Shown: positions 15,661 to 23,434 of the stretch, in pieces
How the letters are laid out: each line of letters opens with the position of its first letter
Numbering within the stretch: the stretch's first letter is position 1
DNA from: W11650 sp963545585
Lineage (GTDB): Bacteria > Bacillota > Clostridia > Lachnospirales > Vallitaleaceae
Direction of reading: 5' to 3'
Assembly: GCA_963545585.1 (NCBI GenBank)
Contig: CAUUKX010000024.1
Location: forward strand, 1 to 23,489
Length of the DNA: 23,489 nt
The notes under the pieces: model-generated
Seen by the model: the letters and a program-made list of their open reading frames with translations, nothing else
Told to the model about the DNA's origin: nothing
The model's database searches: none
Program-made: the position numbers and the translations under genes

Positions 15661-16062
15661 ATGAGGATTGATGGACTTATGTCGTTGTCCGGCGTGTACG
15701 ATAACGCCAAGTTGGGGCTGGATTATCAGACTGGCTTTCAGGAAGCTTTGCAGAGAGCCAAGGAAAAGCAAACCGAAAGGGCGGCGGAGTTAAAATCCGT
15801 TAAGCCGGCAGAGCCAGTCGATGAGGAAAAGGCCAAGGAAGAAGCAGCGCTGCGTCAGGCAGTGCAGGGCTTTGAAGCCTATTTTATTCATCAGCTGCTG
15901 AAGCAAGCCAGAGCCAGTTTGCCCGAAGGTGGTTTAGTGCCGCAGTCTAATGCTAAAGACATTTATGAAGATATGCTGGATGAGGCCAGAGCCGAGCAAG
16001 TGACCAAGGTTGGCGGCTTTGGGTTGACGGAAGCGCTGATGAAGCAGCTCAGCCGGAAATAA
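15661..16062 (+). CDS. FlgJ-type rod-binding protein without muramidase domain
   Basis: A 133-residue protein. Residues about 67-133 form the FlgJ N-terminal (rod-binding) domain: GFEAYFIHQLLKQARASLPEGG, then KDIYEDMLDEARAEQVTKVGGFGLTEALMKQL. The peptidoglycan hydrolase domain of enterobacterial FlgJ is absent, which is common in Bacillota and alphaproteobacteria, so wall cutting for the rod must come from another protein. The first half is a charged, probably disordered linker rich in Lys and Glu. CTGAGGAG precedes ATG 15661. Last gene of the flagellar operon, with a terminator 16 nt after the stop. Confidence 0.88.
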   Translation: MRIDGLMSLSGVYDNAKLGLDYQTGFQEALQRAKEKQTERAAELKSVKPAEPVDEEKAKEEAALRQAVQGFEAYFIHQLLKQARASLPEGGLVPQSNAKDIYEDMLDEARAEQVTKVGGFGLTEALMKQLSRK

Positions 16063-16077
16063 TAAGAGAAAAGAAAG

Positions 16078-16107
16078 GAGAAATCGCTGCGGCGGCTTCT
16101 CTTTTTT
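16078..16107 (+). terminator. Rho-independent terminator of the flagellar operon
   Basis: Stem GAGAAATCGC (16078-16087) pairs with GCGGCTTCTC (16092-16101) with one mismatch and one G-U, loop TGCG, followed by six T residues (16102-16107). Confidence 0.85.
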
Positions 16108-16214
16108 GTTATCAAGGCTTGTTTGAACGGCATTTTCAGCGGAACAGTTTTCCTGTCAGCAGCGGTCATATCAGCAAGCCAAAATCAATAGAAATGAGCA
16201 TAGGAGAAAGACTT

Positions 16215-16241
16215 ATGCAGAGAAAGGTGGATAAAAATTGA
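16215..16241 (+). CDS. Possible 8-codon leader peptide overlapping the SLH-CAP gene start
   Basis: ATG 16215 is 8 nt after AGGAG (16202-16206), and the frame MQRKVDKN ends in TGA at 16239-16241, overlapping the TTG start of the next gene (TTGA). In the downstream duplicate the same Shine-Dalgarno leads straight to the TTG and no such leader exists. It may be chance, or it may supply translational coupling. Confidence 0.3.
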   Translation: MQRKVDKN

Positions 16242-17278
16242 AAAGGCAGAAGAAAAATTATTTGGTTCAGCGATTGGGATTGATGTTGCTTTGTTTTTTG
16301 GCATTGTTTCAAACTCCGGCCTTAGCCGCCAGTTTTACTGATGTAGCACAGGGGCATTGGGCGTATCTGGATATTGAAAAAGCCTATGAGGACGGCGTGA
16401 TTCAGGGGGCGTATTATAATAAAGCGATGGGCAGCCGCTATTTTCAGCCGGATAGCAGGCTGACGACCGCTCAATTTTTAACGATTATCGGCCGGGCTTT
16501 TTATGACAGAGATATGAGAGAATTTGCCGGCCGTGCTCAAAATTGGTATGATCCGGCGTGGGAACTGGCAATGAAATACCATTTCATCGACAGCCAATCC
16601 GGCAAAGAAAAGCTGCAAAAAGAAATTTCCCGTTATGAAATGGCTGAAATTTTGTACTGGATTTTTGAAGAATTTCAGGTGAAATTTCCAGATGAAGCGG
16701 AATTACGAAAAACGCAAGCGAAAATTGCCGATTTTTCTGAAATAAAAGAAAGAAAAGCCGAACGTTACATCACGCCAATTTTTTATTTTGGGGTGTTAAG
16801 CGGAGTGGATGAGAAAGGAACATTTGCAGGGGATCGTTTTTTTACTCGTGCAGAAATGGCGGTGATTTATACTCGCTTAAACAGCTTTTTAGCCGATGCC
16901 ATTCAAAGTAGAAAGCTGCGCGATTTTCGGGCAGGCGTGTTAAGTCTGGTCAATGCAGAAAGAGCGAAGCGAGGGATTGCTTTGCTGGAGATGGATGATC
17001 AGTTGAACCGGGCGGCACAGGTTCGGGCGGGAGAACTTTTGAAATTATTTGAACATACCCGCTTAGACGGAAGGGATGCTTTGAGCATATTAGATGATAT
17101 GGGAATCCGCTTTTATGCTGCCGGTGAAAACATTGCTTTAAGCCAGACCAGACCGGAAGAAGTGGTTGAGGACTGGATGAGTTCGGTGGGACACCGGGAG
17201 AACATACTGTCAGAGGATTTCTCCAAAATTGGAATTGGCTATTTGGATGATGCTTGGGTGCAGTTGTTTACCGATTGA
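16238..17278 (+). CDS. Secreted S-layer-homology protein with CAP (SCP/PR1) domain, copy 1
   Basis: Predicted surface protein of 346 residues. The signal peptide ends near ALA-A (about residue 31). Three SLH repeats follow: SFTDVAQGHWAYLDIEKAYE onward (about 32-90), WYDPAWELAMKYHFI onward (about 105-150), and IADFSEIKERKAERYITPI onward to FTRAEMAVIYTRL (about 170-220). These typically anchor proteins to pyruvylated wall polymer. A CAP domain fills about residues 236-346 and keeps the putative tetrad His273, Glu297 (GENIA), His319 and Glu321 (GHRENIL). The start is TTG 16238 with AAAGGTGG upstream. Bacterial CAP proteins have varied, mostly undefined activities. First of a tandem pair, and the first gene after the flagellar terminator. 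Confidence 0.88.
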   Translation: MKRQKKNYLVQRLGLMLLCFLALFQTPALAASFTDVAQGHWAYLDIEKAYEDGVIQGAYYNKAMGSRYFQPDSRLTTAQFLTIIGRAFYDRDMREFAGRAQNWYDPAWELAMKYHFIDSQSGKEKLQKEISRYEMAEILYWIFEEFQVKFPDEAELRKTQAKIADFSEIKERKAERYITPIFYFGVLSGVDEKGTFAGDRFFTRAEMAVIYTRLNSFLADAIQSRKLRDFRAGVLSLVNAERAKRGIALLEMDDQLNRAAQVRAGELLKLFEHTRLDGRDALSILDDMGIRFYAAGENIALSQTRPEEVVEDWMSSVGHRENILSEDFSKIGIGYLDDAWVQLFTD

Positions 17279-17381
17279 TTTTTGAAAAACGATGAAAAAT
17301 CAGATTTGGGTCAAGCCAGAAGCATAAATATTAGTAAGCCAAAATCAATAGAAACAAGCATAGGAGAAAGGAAAAAAAGAA

Positions 17382-18419
17382 TTGAAAAAAAAGAAGAAAT
17401 ATTTGGGGTGGTTATGGAGCTTGCTGCTGCTTTCTTTTTTGGCAGTGTTTCAAACTCCGGCATGGGCAGGCAGTTTTCGGGATGTAACACAGGATTATTG
17501 GGCATATTCCGATATTGAAAAAGCTTATAAAGATGGCGTTATTGAAGGTGCCTATCATAACGGAACAGACAAACTCTATTTTCAGCCGGACAGCCGACTG
17601 ACAATGGCTCAGTTTTTAACCATGATTGGCCGGGCTTTTTATGCCCAAGATATGAAAGCGTTTGCGAATAGTACTAAAAATTGGTATGACCCGGCATGGA
17701 AGATGGCGCTGAAATATCAATTTGTCGGCTATCAGGTGAAAAAAGAGCAAATGGAAAAAGAGATTTCACGCTATGAAATGGCTGAGATTTTATACCATAT
17801 ATTTGAAGAAGAACAGGTACCATTTCCGTTAGAGTCCGAACTTCGCAAGACGCAGGATAAAATTGCGGATTTTGCTGCAATTGCTGAAAGAAAAGCGGAG
17901 CATTATGTTCTGCCGATTTTTTATTTTGGAGTATTAAGCGGGGTGGATGAAAAAGGTACTTTTGCCGGTGAGCGTCATTTTACCCGGGCAGAGATGGCAG
18001 TGATTTATGCCCGCTTAAACAGCCTCTTAGCCAATGTTGTTAAAATCCCCCAAAATCAGGATTTTCAGGCAAACATAGTGAAAAGAATAAATGAGGAAAG
18101 GAAGAAACAAGGCAGGAATCCACTGCAAATAGACGAGAAATTGAACCAAGCAGCAGAAGTTCGAGCCGGGAAGCATTTTAATTTGTCAGAGCATACTCGC
18201 GAAGACAGCCGAAATGAGCCGGAGATATTAAATCGGGGCAAATCTTATGCTGTGGGTATGAGCATTGCCACTGGTAAGGCGACATGGGAAGAAGTGCTCA
18301 AGAATTTAATGAGTTCAGAGAGTTACTGGGAGAATATGCTGTCAGAGGATTTTTCCAGAATTGGAGTTGGTTTTGCGGCAAATTTAGAGGACACTTGGGT
18401 GTATTTTTATCTGAATTAA
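17382..18419 (+). CDS. Secreted S-layer-homology protein with degenerate CAP domain, copy 2
   Basis: A 345-residue paralogue of the preceding gene, with the same signal peptide plan (cleavage near AWA-G) and three SLH repeats. The SLH half is strongly conserved between the two (for example YFQPDSRLT, ISRYEMAEILY, PIFYFGVLSGVDEKGTFAG). The CAP half is much more diverged. His271 and Glu317 remain, but the Glu of GENIA is Met293 (GMSIA) and the second His is Tyr315 (SYWENML). If the tetrad matters, this copy has lost it while keeping the anchor. The start is TTG 17382 after AGGAGAAAGG. It could serve as a binding-only or structural version. Confidence 0.87.
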   Translation: MKKKKKYLGWLWSLLLLSFLAVFQTPAWAGSFRDVTQDYWAYSDIEKAYKDGVIEGAYHNGTDKLYFQPDSRLTMAQFLTMIGRAFYAQDMKAFANSTKNWYDPAWKMALKYQFVGYQVKKEQMEKEISRYEMAEILYHIFEEEQVPFPLESELRKTQDKIADFAAIAERKAEHYVLPIFYFGVLSGVDEKGTFAGERHFTRAEMAVIYARLNSLLANVVKIPQNQDFQANIVKRINEERKKQGRNPLQIDEKLNQAAEVRAGKHFNLSEHTREDSRNEPEILNRGKSYAVGMSIATGKATWEEVLKNLMSSESYWENMLSEDFSRIGVGFAANLEDTWVYFYLN

Positions 18420-18587
18420 TTTTTAAAAAGCGGTGAAAAATCTGCTTTGGTTGAAGTGAAAAGCAGTATTTTGTCGATTAGCATTGGGCTTGGAAAAGCA
18501 GAATAGAGCGGTAAAAATAAGGCTATGGCTGCTTTACAGAGTGAAAAAACGCAAAGAGAGAACGGTTGATAATAAAGAGAGGGTAAA

Positions 18588-19013
18588 ATGCTATCAGAAA
18601 CAGAGAAAAAAGAATTGATTAAACAGGCGATTGCCGCCATGCAGGCGGCCTATGCGCCATATTCTCATTTTCGGGTCGGAGCGGCGCTGTTGACCCGCAG
18701 CGGCAGGATTTATCAGGGCGGCAATATTGAAAACGCTGCCTATACACCGACCAACTGTGCCGAGCGGACGGCTTTTTTCAAAGCGGTCAGCGAGGGCGAA
18801 AGGGAGTTTGCTGCGATTTGTGTGGTCGGCGGCAAGGACGGCGTGCTGACGGATTATGCCGCCCCCTGCGGCGTATGCCGGCAGGTGATGATGGAGTTCT
18901 GTAACCCGGAAAGCTTTTTGATTATTTTGGCGATGAATGAAAATACCTATCAGGAATACACTTTAAAGCAGCTTTTGCCGGAAGGCTTTGGGCCAAAGAA
19001 CTTGCAGGGATAA
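18588..19013 (+). CDS. cdd: Cytidine deaminase
   Basis: Converts cytidine and deoxycytidine to uridine and deoxyuridine for pyrimidine salvage; cytosolic homotetramer in this size class. At 141 residues it has the expected short tetrameric length. The zinc site is complete: NCAERTA gives Cys57 and the proton-shuttling Glu59, and PCGVCRQVM gives Cys94 and Cys97. The N-terminal YAPYSHFRVGAAL and GGNIENAAY are substrate-binding segments. GAGAGGGT precedes the ATG. The 168-nt spacer before it holds only the duplicated 3' flank of the SLH-CAP gene and no sure promoter. No nucleoside phosphorylase or other salvage gene is adjacent in the window. Confidence 0.96.
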   Translation: MLSETEKKELIKQAIAAMQAAYAPYSHFRVGAALLTRSGRIYQGGNIENAAYTPTNCAERTAFFKAVSEGEREFAAICVVGGKDGVLTDYAAPCGVCRQVMMEFCNPESFLIILAMNENTYQEYTLKQLLPEGFGPKNLQG

Positions 19014-19049
19014 AGGCAAGAAAAATTGTAAAAAATAAGTTGAAATCTA

Positions 19050-19077
19050 TTGACAAAAAATAAATAAGTGTTATCAT
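19050..19077 (+). promoter_or_regulatory. Promoter of the LRR surface protein gene
   Basis: TTGACA (19050-19055) and TATCAT (19072-19077) are spaced 16 nt apart. The -10 lies inside the palindromic operator described next. Confidence 0.65.
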
Positions 19078-19098
19078 TTTAAATGATAATAATTATTA
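19071..19098 (+). promoter_or_regulatory. Fur-family operator candidate
   Basis: Two overlapping symmetric sites. TTATCATTT (19071-19079), one base, AAATGATAA (19081-19089) is a perfect 9-1-9 palindrome. TGATAAT-A-ATTATTA (19084-19098) matches the 7-1-7 Fur box TGATAATnATTATCA at all but one defined position. Both cover the -10 and early transcribed region, where a bound repressor would block transcription. Iron (Fur) is the best guess; another Fur-family regulator such as PerR or Zur is possible. Confidence 0.6.
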
Positions 19099-19120
19099 TT
19101 ATCGAATAAAGGCGGATTCT

Positions 19121-19150
19121 AAATAGGGAAAACATAGGTTTTTCCTATTT
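19121..19150 (+). promoter_or_regulatory. Leader hairpin, possible attenuator
   Basis: AAATAGGGAAAA (19121-19132) pairs over 12 positions (one G-U) with TTTTTCCTATTT (19139-19150) around a 6-nt loop, followed by ATTTTATG. It lies between the promoter and the start codon of the LRR gene. The T-run is interrupted, so termination strength is uncertain. Confidence 0.45.
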
Positions 19151-19293
19151 ATTTTATGTGGAAAAGGAAAGGAGGAAAAATCAAGTTTCATTTCCGGCTG
19201 GGCTTTAGCCTAAATCTCAGCCATAATAAAGGGTTTTACGATGCGGCAATCAGCGGCATCAAAGGGAACAATTTAGCAATGGGAGGAATCAGT

Positions 19294-22200
19294 ATGCATA
19301 ACAGAGTAAGAAAATACATAGCAGCTGTCGTTGCCTTGACGATATTATTTAGTTTGGGATTTTCGGCAAAGGCGGCGGAAGACTTTGAAATAGAGAATAA
19401 TGTTTTGGTTGCTTATCACGGTGTCGCTCAAAACATAGTTGTGCCGGATGGAGTAGAAAAGATTGGACCGGCCGCGTTTAAAAACAAGCAGATTATTTCG
19501 GTGCAAGTCCCAAGCAGCGTTAAAGAAATTGGAGAGTCGGCCTTTGAAAAATGTACCGGGTTGGAGCGGATAACATTTGCCGGTAGTGGGTTGCAGCAGA
19601 TTGGCCAGAAGGCTTTCAGTAGCTGTAAAAAACTGAAATATATGGCTTTACCGGAAGGCTTAGAGGAAATCGGCGACAAAGCTTTTCTTTCCAGCGGCAT
19701 TGTTTTTGCCGAAATGCCAGCCAGTTTGAAGCGAATTGGAAAGAGTGCCTACTATAACAGTAAAATTAAGGCAGTGCATTTAAACCAAGGATTGGAGAGT
19801 ATTGGTGCCAGTGCCTTTGAAACTTGCTATCAATTACAGGGTTTGCGGGTACCAGCCAGTGTGGCCGAGGTGGGTTCCAGTTTTGCCGGTGATAATGGCA
19901 GTCCCTTTCAATGGCTGTTGTTTGAAAATGACGCTGCGGTCATCGGCGCCAACCCAACCGATCAGATGTCAATCGTTTATTACGGCGGCGAGCCGTCAAC
20001 GATTCAGGAAATTTATCAGAAAATTTATGATAAAAACAATAACACCAAATTAAAGTTTGCCAATAAAGAAAGCTTTGAAAGTTTTGATATTTTTAAACTG
20101 GATGAAACCGAAAAGGCATTAAGCCCGGACGAAGAATATCAGATTGAACTGACGGCTTCGCCGGCGGCCATTACTTTTGGCACGGTTAATTATCTATCGC
20201 TTGAGCCGCAGATTGCCGAGGTCACGGCAGACGGCAAGGTGATCGCGCATAAGGTCGGGGAAACCAAGATTTTAGTATTCCATGCCGATCGCCGGCTGGC
20301 GGTTTTGGATATTGATGTTGTCGGCGGCGGTAACTTGTTTAAGGTAGATGCGGCCGGCCGTTTGGTTAAATATTATGGGCATGATACCGAGATTGTTTTG
20401 CCCGATGAGGTTGACGGCAGAGCGGTTACGGCGTTGGCGGCCAATGCCTTTCGGGGAAACAGTAAGATTACCAAGCTGACGCTGGGTGCCAATATAACGA
20501 AACTGGAAAAAGAGGCTCTCAAAAACTGCATCGCCCTGCGGGAAATCGTCTTTAACAAGGAGGGCCTGCAGGAAATCGACGAAGCGGCTTTTTTCGGCTG
20601 TGAGCAGTTGACTGAGCTGCACCTGCCAGACAGTGTAACGGTTTTGGGCGGGTCAGCTTTGGAAAGAATGGGTTCGCTGCAAACATTGACATTATCTCGG
20701 CAACTATCGGCCATTCCGGAAAATATGTGCAGCAATTGTTTTAGCTTGCGGCAAATCGTTATTCCAGCAGAATGTAAGAAGATAGGAAAGGCGGCTTTTT
20801 TAGGATGCCGCAGATTGGAGTCGATTGAGTGGAATCAAAAACTGACAGAAATTGAAGAAAGTGCATTCAAAAGCTGTCTGAAAATAGAAAAATTAACTTT
20901 GCCCGAAGGCATAACTACGATTGGCAAACAGGTTTTTTTAGGCATGGACAGCATGACGGAAATAACGTTACCGTCAACCTTTACTGAGTTTAAAGCAGAT
21001 ACCTTAGCGGATTTGTTTGAAAGCTTTGACAGTGATTCAACAGTAAAATTGCAGGCGATTAATATTGCCCCGGGAAATCCCCGATTTTACAGCAAAGACG
21101 GTTTGGTTTATGAAGGTCAAACCTTGGTTTATATTCCACAGGGTTTAGCTCAGGTCAGCGTCAAAGCCGGAACGGAAATAATCGGCGAACGAGCTGGCAA
21201 GACACATATGCGCATGGAAAAAGTAGTTTTGCCGGAAGGCGTGAAAATCGTGGGCGTGAGCGCTTTTCAAAATTGCTTTGCGCTGGAGGAAATTAAGCTG
21301 CCACAAAGTCTGCGCCGGATTGAGCCGTTTGCTTTCTTAGGCTGCGAGGAATTGAAAGAGATTAACATTCCCAAAGACCTTGAATACATCGGCAAACTGG
21401 CATTGTATGAATTGGAAAAAATTAAGCAGCTGGTAGTACCCGAGAAGATTGAAAAAATTGAAGAATACGCCGTTGCCGGTAATGATGAGATGGAACATTT
21501 GATTTTGCCCCGCAATTTAAAGGAAATTGCCAAATGCGGTGCTTCTTTCTGTAAGAGCTTAAAAGAATTGTATCTGCCGGAAAAACAATTGTTGTCCATC
21601 GGCGACCAAGGATTTGGTGCCTGCTATGAATTGGAACATTTAGAACTGCCGCAAAGCCTGCAAAGTATCGGTGAGGAGGGTTTCAGCTATGGTCAGAAGC
21701 TGAAGTCTATTTATCTGCCGGGCAGTGTTGTTTTGGGTAAAAATGTATTCAAGGAAACTTTACCGAGCCAAAAGGTGTGGATTTTTACCCATGATGAAAA
21801 TGACACGATTAAACAGCTGACCGCTGATCCGGCTCGGTTTTGCAAGGTTGATTTGGATTATCAGAAGAATACCAGTGGTAAGATTGAAGTTCAAAGGCTG
21901 GAAGGCCTTTTAAACGGCAGCAATGAGAATCATGCCTTTGTTTTGAAGGTCAATGAAAGCCAGCCGAACGCCGCTGTCCGTCGCTTCAGCGTATCGGCTG
22001 AGGAAGAAAGCCGACCGCTGAAGCGACCCTATCACCCGATGACCTTAGTGGTAGAACTGCCGCTGGCAGCCGAGGGAAAAAATGTTAAACTTTATCAGCA
22101 GGAAAACGGTCGGTATAAAGAATTGGCTGTTGACCGGCTGGAACGTTTTCTCCGTGCGGAGATTGACAGCTTTGGCGAGTTTGTTGTGGCCGAGGACTTT

Positions 22201-22845
22201 AATACGCTTGCACCGTATGTTCCGAGCCCATCAGAGACAGCAGCGGTGAATGCAGCACCGGCATCGGAAAAGCCGACCGCATTACCGAAAGAAACCAAGA
22301 TTTCAGCCGAGTCAACCGATACTGCCGGATTTAAGGATGTGCAGCCGCAGGATTGGTTTTATGCCGATGTTAAAATGGTGCAGCAGCTGGGCTTGATGCA
22401 GGGAATGACGGATAATCATTTTCAGCCGCAGGCGACGGGCACTCGGGCGATGTTTGTCCAGATTTTATATCGAATGGCTGGACAGGAGCAGATGCAGAAA
22501 GCGGAGAATGCCGTCTGGTATCAGTCGGCCATGCATTGGGCGGCCGCTAATCAAATTATTCAGGGCCGGAGCGACGGCGATCAACCAAACGCAGCCATCA
22601 CCCGGGAAGAGGCTGCCGTGCTTCTGTATCGCTATTATTCTCGGAAAATATCAAAAAGTGCCAAAGCTGAGATGATTTTCAAAGACGCTGACCAAATCAG
22701 CACTTGGGCACAGGAGGCAATGCAATGGGCAGTGGCAGCTGGCATTTATCAGGGGCGGGGCGATGGCCTGCTTCAGTCGCAAGCTTTCATTACCAGAGCG
22801 GAAATTGCTGCGATTATTGTACGGGCGCAAAAGCTGGGACTGTAA
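19294..22845 (+). CDS. Large BspA-like leucine-rich-repeat surface protein with C-terminal SLH domains
   Basis: Predicted wall-anchored surface protein of 1183 residues. A signal peptide (MHNRVRKYIAAVVALTILFS, cleavage near SAKA-A) is followed by BspA-type LRR_5 repeats (about residues 35-225; pattern IGESAFEKCTGLERITFAG). A Big2-like Ig domain follows (about 265-340; IAEVTADGKVIAHKVGETKI). A second, longer LRR block covers about 346-830, then a beta-rich segment and a Pro/Ala/Thr-rich linker. Three SLH repeats close it (about 1010-1183; FKDVQPQDWFYADV, WYQSAMHWAAANQIIQG, STWAQEAMQWAVAAGIYQG). BspA-like proteins often mediate adhesion; the ligand here is unknown. The frame is open to 19156, but ATG 19294 follows GGGAGGAA and directly begins the signal peptide. 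Confidence 0.9.
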   Translation: MHNRVRKYIAAVVALTILFSLGFSAKAAEDFEIENNVLVAYHGVAQNIVVPDGVEKIGPAAFKNKQIISVQVPSSVKEIGESAFEKCTGLERITFAGSGLQQIGQKAFSSCKKLKYMALPEGLEEIGDKAFLSSGIVFAEMPASLKRIGKSAYYNSKIKAVHLNQGLESIGASAFETCYQLQGLRVPASVAEVGSSFAGDNGSPFQWLLFENDAAVIGANPTDQMSIVYYGGEPSTIQEIYQKIYDKNNNTKLKFANKESFESFDIFKLDETEKALSPDEEYQIELTASPAAITFGTVNYLSLEPQIAEVTADGKVIAHKVGETKILVFHADRRLAVLDIDVVGGGNLFKVDAAGRLVKYYGHDTEIVLPDEVDGRAVTALAANAFRGNSKITKLTLGANITKLEKEALKNCIALREIVFNKEGLQEIDEAAFFGCEQLTELHLPDSVTVLGGSALERMGSLQTLTLSRQLSAIPENMCSNCFSLRQIVIPAECKKIGKAAFLGCRRLESIEWNQKLTEIEESAFKSCLKIEKLTLPEGITTIGKQVFLGMDSMTEITLPSTFTEFKADTLADLFESFDSDSTVKLQAINIAPGNPRFYSKDGLVYEGQTLVYIPQGLAQVSVKAGTEIIGERAGKTHMRMEKVVLPEGVKIVGVSAFQNCFALEEIKLPQSLRRIEPFAFLGCEELKEINIPKDLEYIGKLALYELEKIKQLVVPEKIEKIEEYAVAGNDEMEHLILPRNLKEIAKCGASFCKSLKELYLPEKQLLSIGDQGFGACYELEHLELPQSLQSIGEEGFSYGQKLKSIYLPGSVVLGKNVFKETLPSQKVWIFTHDENDTIKQLTADPARFCKVDLDYQKNTSGKIEVQRLEGLLNGSNENHAFVLKVNESQPNAAVRRFSVSAEEESRPLKRPYHPMTLVVELPLAAEGKNVKLYQQENGRYKELAVDRLERFLRAEIDSFGEFVVAEDFNTLAPYVPSPSETAAVNAAPASEKPTALPKETKISAESTDTAGFKDVQPQDWFYADVKMVQQLGLMQGMTDNHFQPQATGTRAMFVQILYRMAGQEQMQKAENAVWYQSAMHWAAANQIIQGRSDGDQPNAAITREEAAVLLYRYYSRKISKSAKAEMIFKDADQISTWAQEAMQWAVAAGIYQGRGDGLLQSQAFITRAEIAAIIVRAQKLGL

Positions 22846-22903
22846 GATAGTATAACCCCCAGATGCTAAAAAATTTAAATTTATGTTTTTTTAAAAATTT
22901 CGC

Positions 22904-22932
22904 TTGACAGGAAAGACAGAAAAGGCTATAAT
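22904..22932 (+). promoter_or_regulatory. Strong promoter of the T-box transcript
   Basis: TTGACA (22904-22909), 17 nt, TATAAT (22927-22932): both boxes and spacing are sigma-A consensus. The transcript would begin near 22940. The gap between the LRR stop and this promoter (22846-22903) is AT-rich with no clear terminator. Confidence 0.88.
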
Positions 22933-22982
22933 TCTAAATAATAAATCTGACATTTCTCTGTGGAAGCAGAGAATAAGTAAAA

Positions 22983-23266
22983 TGCAGTGACGGAGAGAAA
23001 AATATCGACAGGTCATAACAGAGAATCGGGGTAGCTGAGAACCGAAATGATGGATAGATATATAATATTCACTCCCAAGCAGGTTTTTTGAACGCAAGGT
23101 CAAGTAGAGAAATCCGGCATCCGGCCGTTACACCGGAAAAAGCTGATAGGCTTTCTAAGTGATATTCCAATGAAATGCAATATTTCAACGGAATATAAAC
23201 AGGGTGGTACCGCGGATAGAATCATTCGTCCCTGTAAGGTAATCTTACAGGCTCGAATGATTTTTT
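22983..23266 (+). promoter_or_regulatory. T-box riboswitch leader, possibly tRNA-Phe responsive
   Basis: The conserved T-box AGGGTGGTACCGCGG stands at 23201-23215. Stem I elements are present: GCAGTGACGGAGAG at 22984-22997 and GGTAGCTGAGAACC in the 23030-23043 region. GGAG (22992-22995) can pair with CTCC (23072-23075), leaving TTC (23068-23070) followed by A (23071) in the specifier position, which predicts tRNA-Phe. The alternative reading ATT (Ile) lacks the following purine. Uncharged tRNA would pair with the specifier and T-box and allow read-through into a downstream synthetase or amino-acid gene, which lies outside the window. Confidence 0.93.
23220..23266 (+). terminator. T-box regulated intrinsic terminator
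   Basis: AATCATTCG (23220-23228) pairs with CGAATGATT (23254-23262), and inside it CCTGTAAG pairs with CTTACAGG. A T-run continues to 23266. This is the default off-state hairpin of the leader, and its left arm directly follows the T-box. Confidence 0.92.
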
Positions 23267-23280
23267 GCGTTTGAAAGCCC

Positions 23281-23335
23281 GCCAAGCGGCCGGGCGGGCA
23301 GCAAGCTTGCTTGCGGCCAGAACCGGACATTTGGC
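23281..23335. repeat. 55-bp repeat, copy 1
   Basis: Begins GCCAAGCGGCCGGGCGGGCA, has a central hairpin GCAAGC-TT-GCTTGC, and ends GGACATTTGGC, so the ends GCCAA/TTGGC are complementary. It is identical over all 55 bases to the copy at 23435-23489. The CCGGGCGGGCA segment recalls the family A core. Confidence 0.9.
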
Positions 23336-23384
23336 GGACTGAGGCGATGAGCAGCGAGCGAAGCGAGATGCGAATGCCGAAGGT

Positions 23385-23414
23385 GTTTGCGGGAGTGCGA
23401 AGCACGGAGCAAAC
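23385..23414. other. Nested hairpin between the two 55-bp repeats
   Basis: GTTTGC (23385-23390) pairs with GCAAAC (23409-23414), and inside, GTGC (23395-23398) pairs with GCAC (23402-23405). The surrounding 99-bp spacer has no gene. Confidence 0.55.
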
Positions 23415-23434
23415 GGCTTTTAAACAAAGGGAGT

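Larger units (their letters stand above)
16173..18451 (+). repeat. Tandem duplication of an SLH-CAP gene unit (about 1.1 kb)
   Basis: The 38 nt before each gene match at 35 positions (16173-16210 and 17333-17370, containing AAGCCAAAATCAATAGAAA and AGCATAGGAGAAAG). The 3' flanks also correspond: ATTTTTGAAAAACGATG with GAAAAATC (17277-17304) against ATTTTTAAAAAGCGGTG with GAAAAATC (18419-18444). The coding regions between them are paralogous along their whole length. The duplication therefore included both flanks. Confidence 0.85.

Noticed and set aside
19156..19293. Upstream extension of the LRR gene to ATG 19156
   Set aside because: It would place 46 charged or unstructured residues before a clear signal peptide, and ATG 19294 has a better Shine-Dalgarno.
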